A stretch of DNA of 64,000 nt. Source: JAVBOW01 sp031550125. GTDB lineage: Bacteria; Bacteroidota; Bacteroidia; Bacteroidales; Rikenellaceae. A model generated the notes under the pieces. The model was not told the origin of the DNA. It worked only from the letters and a program-made list of their open reading frames with translations, and did not search any database. Numbering within the stretch: position 1 is the first letter of the stretch; each line of letters opens with the position of its first letter. Below are positions 41,159 through 49,234 of this stretch, piece after piece. The position numbers were made by a program, and so were the translations under genes. The DNA lies in contig JAVBOW010000023.1 in assembly GCA_031550125.1 (NCBI GenBank), positions 1 to 64,000 of the forward strand, written 5' to 3'.

Positions 41159-42550
41159 TTATTTGTCTGCGTATTGCCTGAATGCTTTTCTGTACCATGC
41201 CAGAAGCTCTTTTTTGAGCGTTGCCGCCACTTGCGGGTTGTCTGCGGCCACATTTGTCGTTTCGAGGGGATCTGCGGCCAGGTCGTACAGTTCCGTCGCT
41301 TTACCGTCGCCGTTCGTGAGCAGTTTCCATTTACCCAGGCGTACGGCCAGGTGCGGACTGTAAACGTTGCCGAATGGTGCAGGATCGGGTACGGTGAAAT
41401 TCTTGCCGTACTCCCAGAACAGCGGCTCGGAGCGAACCTTATCCTCCCTGCCGGTTAGGGCGGCGCTGCAATCCATGCCGTCCAGCCTGTAATCGGCCGG
41501 AGCGGGGACGCCCGCCATGGCGCAAAGGGTGGGGAAGAGGTCGACGGTGGACATAACGGTAGATTCGTTCACCCGTCCCGCCTCCACGACGCCCTTCCAG
41601 CGCAACATGAAAGGCACCCGTATCCCGCCTTCATACAGGCTGCCCTTCTGGCCGCGCATACCCGCCGTGCGTTTGTTCTGGAAACTCGGCTCGGGACCGT
41701 TGTCGCTCGAAAATATCACTATCGTGTTTTCGTCCAGCCCCATTTTGCGTAATTCGCGCATAAGGCGGCCTATCTGCACGTCGAGCCTGGCCAGCACCGG
41801 AGTGAAGGACGACTGCTTAACCCATACCGGTTTTTCCGCGTCGGCAACCTTGCTGTCGGGTACCCACGGGGCATGCATGTCGTCCGGCCAAAGGTTTATA
41901 TAACACGGCGTATCCTTGTGGCGGCGAAGGAAATCGAGAGCCTTGTCCACGAAGTACGCCGTACGATCCCAGCGTTTCACGCTGTCCTGGTTGCTCCATA
42001 TCCAATCGGTTGCCGTAAGGAGCGGGTCGGGATCGGGACTCTCCCAGGTGGATACATACTCGTCGAAACCGTATTTTTTGATAGAGGGGGCGTTATCCAC
42101 ATCGCGTCCTCCGCCCATGTGCCATTTGCCGAAATGGCCTGTCGCGTAACCGCCCTGCTGGAGCGTACGGGCCAGCGAAGGGGCCGACACGGACAGAAAA
42201 TCGTTCTGCTCGTTGCGGGCGTTGAATTTGCGGTTGTTAAGAAAGGTGCTTATGGCCCATCGCGTGGGGTACATACCGGTCGTCACGCCCACCCTTGAGG
42301 CCGAGCTTATGGGCGAGGCCACGTAGAACTGATTGAGACGTACGCCCTCCTGGCCTATGCGGTCGATATTGGGCGTAGGGGTGAATTTGCCTCCGTAGCA
42401 AGCGGGGTCTCCATATCCCATGTCGTCTATATAGATAAGAATGATGTTCGGGCGCGCGGGACGGGAATCTTTCGCGTCCTGCGCCGCGGCCTTCGCCGTG
42501 GAGGCGAGCGAAGCCGCCGCGCAAAAACCGGCTGTCAGGTAATGTCTCAT
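41159..42550 (-). CDS. Exported Ser-type S1 sulfatase (second of operon)
   Basis: A 463-residue sulfatase of a different subgroup from its two downstream neighbours. The signal peptide ends near AAAQ. The metal motif LIYIDDMGYGDPACYGG gives Asp42-Asp43. The formylglycine motif is S82-S-A-S-R86 with Ala at the usual Pro, followed by TGMYPTRW. GKWHMGGG and SSDNGPE complete the active site. The C-terminal DPLETTNVAADNP is typical of S1 members. Start ATG 42550 overlaps the stop of the upstream sulfatase (ATGA). Confidence 0.93.
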   Translation of the reverse strand: MRHYLTAGFCAAASLASTAKAAAQDAKDSRPARPNIILIYIDDMGYGDPACYGGKFTPTPNIDRIGQEGVRLNQFYVASPISSASRVGVTTGMYPTRWAISTFLNNRKFNARNEQNDFLSVSAPSLARTLQQGGYATGHFGKWHMGGGRDVDNAPSIKKYGFDEYVSTWESPDPDPLLTATDWIWSNQDSVKRWDRTAYFVDKALDFLRRHKDTPCYINLWPDDMHAPWVPDSKVADAEKPVWVKQSSFTPVLARLDVQIGRLMRELRKMGLDENTIVIFSSDNGPEPSFQNKRTAGMRGQKGSLYEGGIRVPFMLRWKGVVEAGRVNESTVMSTVDLFPTLCAMAGVPAPADYRLDGMDCSAALTGREDKVRSEPLFWEYGKNFTVPDPAPFGNVYSPHLAVRLGKWKLLTNGDGKATELYDLAADPLETTNVAADNPQVAATLKKELLAWYRKAFRQYADK

Positions 42551-43965
42551 TGTTTTACTGGCTTTATTTGTGCGCCTGTGTCTTTGCGCCAGGCCTGCAT
42601 CTTTTCCGTCAACCGCCGCACCACATCCGGGTTTTCGGCCGCGAGGTTGCGCTCCTCTCCCGGATCGTCGGCCAGGTTGTAAAGTTCCCTGTCGCCGTTA
42701 TCGAAAAACTCCAATAACTTCCAGTCGCCGTCGTGTACCGCCCCGCACGAGCGTCCGCCGAGGAAGTGCGGTTCGTCGAGCGGATAGTGCCAGAAGAGGG
42801 TACGCGCGGGAAGCGCGCCGTTTTTGGCAAGCAGCGGCCAGAGCGACAAGCCGTCGGGTTTAACGCCTTTTATTCGCGCGCCGGCAGCCTGGGCGAAAGT
42901 AGGGTAGTAATCGAAGGTGGCCACAGGATCGGCGCAAACACGTCCGCCAGGGATCATGCACGGGGCGCAAACTATCATCGGAATCCGTATGCCGCCCTCG
43001 TAGAGCATGCTTTTGCCGCCGCGGCAGGGGGCGTTGGAGGTTATTCGGGCCTCGCCTCCGTTATCGGAAGTGAATATTATTATGGTGTTGTCGTACAACC
43101 CCTTTTCTTTAAGTTTATCTATTATGGCTCCCACTCCCTGGTCTATGGTATATAGCTGTGCGGCCAGATGCGGGTTATTACGCTCGGCCATGAAGTCCGA
43201 CGGCCATTTCACGTATGGATCGTCGGCCTTGTTGTTGCGGCTCGGCGGACATTTACCGGCGCCGGGCTTACTGCGGAAACGTTCCACATCCTCCGGCTTG
43301 CCGTGGACGTTGGTATGGACGGCGTAATGGCTCAGGAACAGAAAGAACGGCTCCCCGCCCTTCTGCCTGTCCAGATAGGCCAACGCCTCGGCGTCCATAC
43401 GGTCTACGAGAAATTCCTCCCCGGACGAGAAGGCCTTCTCTATGTCTTCGTTGAAATGATAGGGATGGAAATAGCTGCCTCCGGCTATACCAACGCGCTC
43501 AGAGAGCATAACCTCCCCGAAACCGTGCCTGCGGGGCGTCGACTCATACCGCGCTCCGGCAGCTACATAACCCGTAAGATGCCATTTGCCTATCAGGCAG
43601 GTGCGATAGCCGCTCTTTTGCAGCATCTCCGGCAGGGAGGTGTAGGCTTCGTCCAGGTGCATGGGGTCGTCCGGGCGCAGGTAATCCACTATGCCCGTGC
43701 GCTGCGGATAGAGTCCCGTCATCAGCGAGGCCCGCGTAGGCGAACTTACCGTCTGGGCCGAATAGGCGTTCGAGAAACGCACCCCGTCAGCGGCCATGCG
43801 GTCGAGGTTGGGCGTTTCGTTAAAGGCGTTGCCGTAACACCCCAGCTCGGAACACCCGAGATCGTCGGCCAGGATGAAAACTATATTGGGCCTCGGCGTT
43901 GCCGCCCGCGCGCCCGGAAGGGCCACGGAAGAGAGAAGGAGCGGTAAAATCGTCTTGCGGTTCAT
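42547..43965 (-). CDS. Exported Ser-type S1 sulfatase (first of operon)
   Basis: A 472-residue sulfatase heading the minus-strand arm of the PUL. The signal peptide (1-21) ends ARA. IVFILADDLGCSELGCYGN gives metal Asp34-Asp35. The modification motif is S74-S-P-T-R78. GKWHLTGY and TSDNGGE supply the catalytic Lys-x-His and metal Asp-Asn. The C-terminal LYNLADDPGEERNLAAENP is typical. It starts 27 bases downstream of a TATCTTTG -7 element. By position it may be the founder enzyme of the desulfation cascade; substrate is unknown. Confidence 0.94.
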   Translation of the reverse strand: MNRKTILPLLLSSVALPGARAATPRPNIVFILADDLGCSELGCYGNAFNETPNLDRMAADGVRFSNAYSAQTVSSPTRASLMTGLYPQRTGIVDYLRPDDPMHLDEAYTSLPEMLQKSGYRTCLIGKWHLTGYVAAGARYESTPRRHGFGEVMLSERVGIAGGSYFHPYHFNEDIEKAFSSGEEFLVDRMDAEALAYLDRQKGGEPFFLFLSHYAVHTNVHGKPEDVERFRSKPGAGKCPPSRNNKADDPYVKWPSDFMAERNNPHLAAQLYTIDQGVGAIIDKLKEKGLYDNTIIIFTSDNGGEARITSNAPCRGGKSMLYEGGIRIPMIVCAPCMIPGGRVCADPVATFDYYPTFAQAAGARIKGVKPDGLSLWPLLAKNGALPARTLFWHYPLDEPHFLGGRSCGAVHDGDWKLLEFFDNGDRELYNLADDPGEERNLAAENPDVVRRLTEKMQAWRKDTGAQIKPVKQ

Positions 43966-43991
43966 GAATGGTCTTTCCTTTATTTATTAAA

Positions 43992-43999
43992 CAAAGATA
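43992..43999 (-). promoter_or_regulatory. -7 element of the sulfatase-HTCS operon
   Basis: Minus-strand TATCTTTG matches TAnnTTTG. Its TTTG core (43995-43992) is 29 bases from the operator-like 10-mer at 44034-44025. Confidence 0.6.
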
Positions 44000-44024
44000 C
44001 CTATGCCATACCTAAAAAGGACTA

Positions 44025-44034
44025 ACTATTGTTC
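44025..44034 (-). promoter_or_regulatory. Candidate HTCS operator site, minus-arm copy
   Basis: GAACAATAGT read on the minus strand, 29 bases upstream of the TTTG core of the sulfatase promoter. An identical 10-mer faces the other way at 44089-44098. The distance places it near -45, normal for an activator. Confidence 0.55.
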
Positions 44035-44088
44035 AAAAAAGTCGCACTAATGTTTGTCTGCGTTTTTTTAAAATTTTGACTATAATAC

Positions 44089-44098
44089 GAACAATAGT
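44089..44098 (+). promoter_or_regulatory. Candidate HTCS operator site, plus-arm copy
   Basis: GAACAATAGT on the + strand, 29 bases upstream of TTTG at 44128-44131. That TTTG belongs to AAAATTTG, a one-mismatch TAnnTTTG element, and is the likely promoter core of the susC-like gene at 44193. Confidence 0.55.
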
Positions 44099-44192
44099 GA
44101 CGGCGTTTTGGCGGCATATTAATAAAATTTGCATTCGGAGCCGGAGCAACGCCAATCCAAACGGCATCTACTTATTAAAAAATTTAAACCAT

Positions 44193-47100
44193 ATGCGGCA
44201 TTTTCTACCATCAAAAAAACTTTCCGGCCTGATATCCGCGCTGTTACTGGCGTTGGCTGTCATGTTGCCGGCCAAGTATGCATCCGCGCAGAACGCTTCG
44301 GGGCCGCGTACGCTCTCCGGCGCAGTGAAGGACAAGGACGGCGAGCCTATGGCCGGCGCCCAGATCTACCTTAAAGGGGCCACAAGGGGAGTTGTCAGCG
44401 GGAAAGACGGCTCTTACAAGATCGACATCCCCGCGGGCAGGCAAATGATCGTCGTGACATATGTGGGGTACAAACAGGTGGAGCAGGAGGTGGCCCCTTC
44501 GCTCACCAAACTCGACATAACGCTCGAGGAGGACGCCATGATGCTCGACGACGCCATCGTTGTGGGTTACGCCTCACAGACCAAGCGCTCGGTAACGTCG
44601 GCCATATCGTCCATCAAGGCGGGCGACATAAGCGGTTATGCGGGATCGTCGCTCACGCAAAGCATCGCAGGACTGGTCCCCGGCCTGCGTATCAGCACCG
44701 TGGACGCTACTCCGGACGGCGATGTGGACGTACAGGTGCGGGGGATAGGATCTGTAACCTCGGGAACGCAGCCATTATATATAGTGGACGGCATACCGGT
44801 AGACGGCGACCTCTCCTCCATAAACCCCGACGACGTGGACAACATACAGGTACTCAAAGACGCCGCGTCGACGGCCATATACGGTTCGCGGGGAGCCAAC
44901 GGCGTTCTGTTGCTTACCACCAAAAGGGGCAAAGAGGGCAAAACGCAGGTGTCGTTCAACGCCGGCGTCACCATGTCGCAGGCCCAGCGCCACTTCCAGG
45001 TAACGAACACCGCGCAGTTGCTCGACTTCCTGAAGGACAGCAACACCAACCTGCGCTACCAATACACTACCAACGACTCGCAGGATTATTTCCCGTTCGA
45101 TCCCAACCTCGACACCGACTGGCAGGACGCCATCTTCCGCGACGCATGGTCTCAGAAATATAACATATCCGTTTCGGGCGGGGGCAAAGACACCCGCTAC
45201 CGCGTTTCCGGCGAATTTTTCGACCAGCCCGGCGTGGTTATCTTCTCCGGCATGAGGCGCTACTCTTTCCGCGCCAACTTCGACGTCAAGCTGGGCAAAA
45301 AGGCCAATATGTCCGTCAACTTCTCGCCGTCGGCCACACTGTCCCGCAAAACCCGCGAAGGCGGAGAGAACGGATCGAACGGGGTAATACGCAGCGCCAT
45401 AGCCATGTATCCCTTCTTCCCCGTAACGCTGCCCAACGGCGAATACTTCTCCATGATAGAGTACAACCGCGCCCCTTCGGACCAGGCGCTAACGGCAGGC
45501 AGGGACGCAGAGACTGGCAAATTCTCGTCGCTCACGTCCAACTCGCTGGCCGACAACATAGAGAACCCCGTACTGATAGCCGAGCAATATCAGAACCGCT
45601 CGCGTACGAACAAAGTTTCCGGTGGAATAAACTTCGATTTCGAATTGCTGCCCGGACTGCTCTTCAAGCCCAGCCTCTCATTCCAGACCTCGGCCGCAAG
45701 CCAGAACGAGTGGTATCCCGAGAGTATCGGTAAAAACCGCATAGATTCCTACGCCTCCTCGGTGAGCAAACGCAGCCTGATGTGGCAAAACGAGAACATA
45801 GTAACATACGGCCGCCAATTAGGCTACCACGACCTCTCGCTGGTTGGCGGCTTTACCGTGTCGCAGACAACCACCGAATATCTCTCGGCCACGGCGTATA
45901 AATTCGCCTCCACGGCTTTGCCCAACATAAACGGAGGCACAATAAACGGAGGCAAGTACGACTATCTGGACGACCGCATGGTTTCTTTCCTCGCCCGGGC
46001 CGGATACTCTTACCGCGACAAATATCTCCTCACCGCCATCTTCCGCGCCGACGGTTCGAGCCGCTTCGGCTCCAATTACCCCTACGGCTATTTCCCGTCG
46101 GTTTCGGCCGGATGGGTCGTCTCCGAAGAGAAATTCATGAGCCGTCAGAAATTAGTCAGCGAACTCAAACTCCGCACCAGCTGGGGCGTGGCCGGCAACA
46201 ACAGCATAGGTCAATTCAATTTCGTCAACCGCCTGACGCAAAGCAACTATATATTCGACGGCAAATTCACCCAGGGATGGGCTCCCGAAAACGTCGCCAA
46301 CCCCAACCTGCGCTGGGAGCGCAGCAACCAATTCAACGTAGGGTTGGACCTCGGCTTCATCGGCAACCGCATATTCCTCCAGGCCGACTATTATCACACC
46401 ACCACAACCGACATGCTCCTTAACACCATAGTCCCGAGTACCATGGGAGTTTCGCGTATGCTGCAGAACGCCGGATCGATGCTCAACCGCGGCCTCGAAT
46501 TCAACGTCGTCTCGCGCAATATGACGCGCCGGTTCAAGTGGACCACCAATTTCAACATATCGTTCAACCGCAACGAGGTGACCTCGCTGAGCGTAGACGC
46601 CGAGGCCATTTACGATGGGGAAGGGGAGAGCAATATAACCAAAAAGGGCTATCCCGTCGGCATGTTCTACGGCCGCCTCGTGCAAGGCATCTACCAGTCG
46701 ATGGACGAAATAAACAGGCTGCGCAACGAACGCTATTCGGGCCTGGGCTTCGATCCCAACACCCGTCCCGGCGACCTGAAATGGATGGACCTTAACGGTA
46801 ACGGAGAGATGGACGACGACGACCGTACGATTATCGGCAACCCGCACCCCATCTTCTACGCAGGCATGACCAACACTTTCGGTTACGGCAACTTTTCCCT
46901 GAGCGTACAACTTTACGGACAGTACGGCAACGACATCTACAACTACTCGCTGCACCAACTGCTGCGCGGCACGGACAACGGCAACAAATCGATAATGGTG
47001 GTGGACCGCTGGCGCTCGGAAAGCCAGCCCGGCAAAGGCATAGTAGACCGCATAACCACCACCAAAGACGTCGCGCCGGCGGCAGACAAGAACAAATTCT

Positions 47101-47363
47101 CGAATCGACTGCTTGAAGACGGCTCCTACTTGTCCATACGCAACATCCAACTCAGCTACTCGCCCAACAAGAAGCTGCTCCGGAAATCGACCATCAGCGG
47201 GTTTACCGTGTACGTCAGCGTGGACAACCTCTATACGTTCACAAAATACACGGGCCTGAATCCGGAATCGAACTCCATGAAAAGGGTTACCGCCCCGGGC
47301 ATAGACATGATAGGCTACCCCATATCGAGAAACTACACGCTGGGAGTCAAATTAACCTTCTAA
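44193..47363 (+). CDS. SusC/RagA-family TonB-dependent transporter of the sulfated-glycan PUL
   Basis: A 1,056-residue outer-membrane transporter. The signal peptide ends near YASAQ. The regulatory-like domain (LSGAVKDKDGEPMAGAQIYLKG) and the plug (DDAIVVGYASQTKRSVTSAIS, QVLKDAASTAIYGSRGANGVL) are intact, and the barrel ends YPISRNYTLGVKLTF. ATG 44193 (MRHFLPSKK) begins the signal sequence; an in-frame upstream start would add 39 residues lacking signal character and overlap the predicted promoter. It is followed after 10 bases by its SusD partner. It is likely to import a sulfated or partly trimmed oligosaccharide. Confidence 0.96.
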   Translation: MRHFLPSKKLSGLISALLLALAVMLPAKYASAQNASGPRTLSGAVKDKDGEPMAGAQIYLKGATRGVVSGKDGSYKIDIPAGRQMIVVTYVGYKQVEQEVAPSLTKLDITLEEDAMMLDDAIVVGYASQTKRSVTSAISSIKAGDISGYAGSSLTQSIAGLVPGLRISTVDATPDGDVDVQVRGIGSVTSGTQPLYIVDGIPVDGDLSSINPDDVDNIQVLKDAASTAIYGSRGANGVLLLTTKRGKEGKTQVSFNAGVTMSQAQRHFQVTNTAQLLDFLKDSNTNLRYQYTTNDSQDYFPFDPNLDTDWQDAIFRDAWSQKYNISVSGGGKDTRYRVSGEFFDQPGVVIFSGMRRYSFRANFDVKLGKKANMSVNFSPSATLSRKTREGGENGSNGVIRSAIAMYPFFPVTLPNGEYFSMIEYNRAPSDQALTAGRDAETGKFSSLTSNSLADNIENPVLIAEQYQNRSRTNKVSGGINFDFELLPGLLFKPSLSFQTSAASQNEWYPESIGKNRIDSYASSVSKRSLMWQNENIVTYGRQLGYHDLSLVGGFTVSQTTTEYLSATAYKFASTALPNINGGTINGGKYDYLDDRMVSFLARAGYSYRDKYLLTAIFRADGSSRFGSNYPYGYFPSVSAGWVVSEEKFMSRQKLVSELKLRTSWGVAGNNSIGQFNFVNRLTQSNYIFDGKFTQGWAPENVANPNLRWERSNQFNVGLDLGFIGNRIFLQADYYHTTTTDMLLNTIVPSTMGVSRMLQNAGSMLNRGLEFNVVSRNMTRRFKWTTNFNISFNRNEVTSLSVDAEAIYDGEGESNITKKGYPVGMFYGRLVQGIYQSMDEINRLRNERYSGLGFDPNTRPGDLKWMDLNGNGEMDDDDRTIIGNPHPIFYAGMTNTFGYGNFSLSVQLYGQYGNDIYNYSLHQLLRGTDNGNKSIMVVDRWRSESQPGKGIVDRITTTKDVAPAADKNKFSNRLLEDGSYLSIRNIQLSYSPNKKLLRKSTISGFTVYVSVDNLYTFTKYTGLNPESNSMKRVTAPGIDMIGYPISRNYTLGVKLTF

Positions 47364-47373
47364 TTCCGCCGAC

Positions 47374-49209
47374 ATGAAAACATCATATAAAATATTGACG
47401 CTTTGGGCCGCCGCATTGCTACTCGTGGCGTGTGCCGACTTCCTCGACGTAATGCCGGAGGCCACCCTTACCGACAAAAAATTCTATAAATCGGCCGACG
47501 ATTTCGATTCGGCCCTCACGGCCGCCTACTCGAGCCTTACCGACGCGGGGATATTCGGCGAATCGATGTACCTATTCACAGAGGTGCGCTCGGACAACGC
47601 ATTCCCGAAGAACAACAAGACCACGGCCAACCTCTACCGCTACGAGATAGACGAATTTTACATCACGGCCAACAACAAGGGAAACACCAACTTCTGGCAA
47701 CACCACTACCGCGGCGCGGTAAGGGCCAACATAGTTATCAATTACGGAGCCGAGGTGATGGGTGGCGACCCTCGCGTGCAGTCGTATATAGCCGAGGCCA
47801 AAGTATTGCGCGCCCTTTTCTATTTCAACCTCGTAAGGGCCTACGGACCCGTGCCGCTCGTACTCAACGTTCCCCGCGAGTATGCCGACACGCGCGGCCA
47901 CGACCGCCGTCCCGTGGCGGAAGTCTACGCGCGTATAATAACCGATCTGAAGGAGGCTATAGAGAGCGGAAAGCTCCGCACCGACAAATATACCGCCCTG
48001 GGCCACGTCAACCTTTACGCCGCCGAGGCCCTTCTGGGCAAGGTATTCCTCCAGATGCCGGACGCGGCCACCGAAGCGGCCTACCCCGAGCTGGAGCCGT
48101 GGAAAGACATCAGCGCCGATCCGCTCATAACGCCGCTTTACCCCGAAGGCAGCACCACCAAATGGGAGGCCGCCCGCCACTACCTGAGCCATGTGGCCAC
48201 GGCCGGAGGATACAGCCTTGCCGCTAATTTCGCCGACCTGTTCAAGCCCGCCAACAAGCACAACTCCGAATCCATCTGGGAAGTGGAGTATAAAGCCGAT
48301 CTGCTGACAACCATGGGAAGCCCGTTCTACACCCACTTCGCCCCGTTAAACTATAATCCAGACGGAGTCACGCCGAAAGGCAGCGACGGAATCATCGCGC
48401 CGGCGGTAGCGGTCAAGGGGTTGGGTAACTGCGCCCCCACCGGCAACCTCATGGACGCCTCCAAAAAATGGGATTCCATGTGGCCCGACTACGTAACGCA
48501 GGTCACCCTTTACGACGGCGCGGCGTACAACGACAAACGCGTAAGCGACGGAGCGCACACCGGCACGGGAGCCTCTTCCAAACCGGTCAACACCAGCAAA
48601 GACCATCCCCAATCGCTCGACTATCCCTACAATCCCTACACAGGCACAACGTGGACGCCCGTAATTCCGGGATGGGGTTCGGACGCCGATTTCATGTGCG
48701 GCAAATACAGGAGCGGAAGCTCGGTACAGAAGAACGACTCGGACGACAACTGGTATCTTATACGCTACGCCGACGTGCTGTTGATGCTGGCCGAAGCGGA
48801 GAACGAAATCAACGGCCCCAACGCCGAAACGCTAAATTACATCAACCAGGTACGCCGCAGGGCGGGCATAGTGGAGATAAGCGAAGGCAGTGGGGCGGAA
48901 TGGAAAGTCGGTTCTTCCGACAAGGAGAGGATGCGCGCCCTGATACTCGACGAACGCCGCCTGGAACTGGCCTTCGAAGGACACCGCTGGTTCGACCTGG
49001 TACACTCCGGTAAAGCAGTGGAGGTGATGAACAAACACTTTTCCGAATGTTACAACGCCTACATATCAAATACGCAAATAGGCTCGGTGAACCAATATAT
49101 AATGAAGAGCAAGTTGGTGATAATAAACCCTCGCACCATGCTTTTCCCGATACCAAACACCGAGATACTGGTCAACCTGAAACTCTATCAGAACGAAGGG
49201 GCAAGATAA
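47374..49209 (+). CDS. SusD/RagB-family outer-membrane lipoprotein of the sulfated-glycan PUL
   Basis: A 611-residue lipoprotein with lipobox LLVAC (Cys20). Family landmarks are ADFLDVMPEATLTDKKFYKS at the mature N-terminus, EAKVLRALFYFNLVRAYGPVPL, YADVLLMLAEAENEING, ERRLELAFEGHRWFDLVHSG-type helix and LFPIPNTEILVN at the end. It starts 10 bases after the SusC-like stop. It binds the glycan at the surface and works as the lid of the SusC channel. It is somewhat long for a SusD because of loops around residues 290-420. Confidence 0.95.
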   Translation: MKTSYKILTLWAAALLLVACADFLDVMPEATLTDKKFYKSADDFDSALTAAYSSLTDAGIFGESMYLFTEVRSDNAFPKNNKTTANLYRYEIDEFYITANNKGNTNFWQHHYRGAVRANIVINYGAEVMGGDPRVQSYIAEAKVLRALFYFNLVRAYGPVPLVLNVPREYADTRGHDRRPVAEVYARIITDLKEAIESGKLRTDKYTALGHVNLYAAEALLGKVFLQMPDAATEAAYPELEPWKDISADPLITPLYPEGSTTKWEAARHYLSHVATAGGYSLAANFADLFKPANKHNSESIWEVEYKADLLTTMGSPFYTHFAPLNYNPDGVTPKGSDGIIAPAVAVKGLGNCAPTGNLMDASKKWDSMWPDYVTQVTLYDGAAYNDKRVSDGAHTGTGASSKPVNTSKDHPQSLDYPYNPYTGTTWTPVIPGWGSDADFMCGKYRSGSSVQKNDSDDNWYLIRYADVLLMLAEAENEINGPNAETLNYINQVRRRAGIVEISEGSGAEWKVGSSDKERMRALILDERRLELAFEGHRWFDLVHSGKAVEVMNKHFSECYNAYISNTQIGSVNQYIMKSKLVIINPRTMLFPIPNTEILVNLKLYQNEGAR

Positions 49210-49234
49210 TACCGGACGATAAACAGACAAACCA

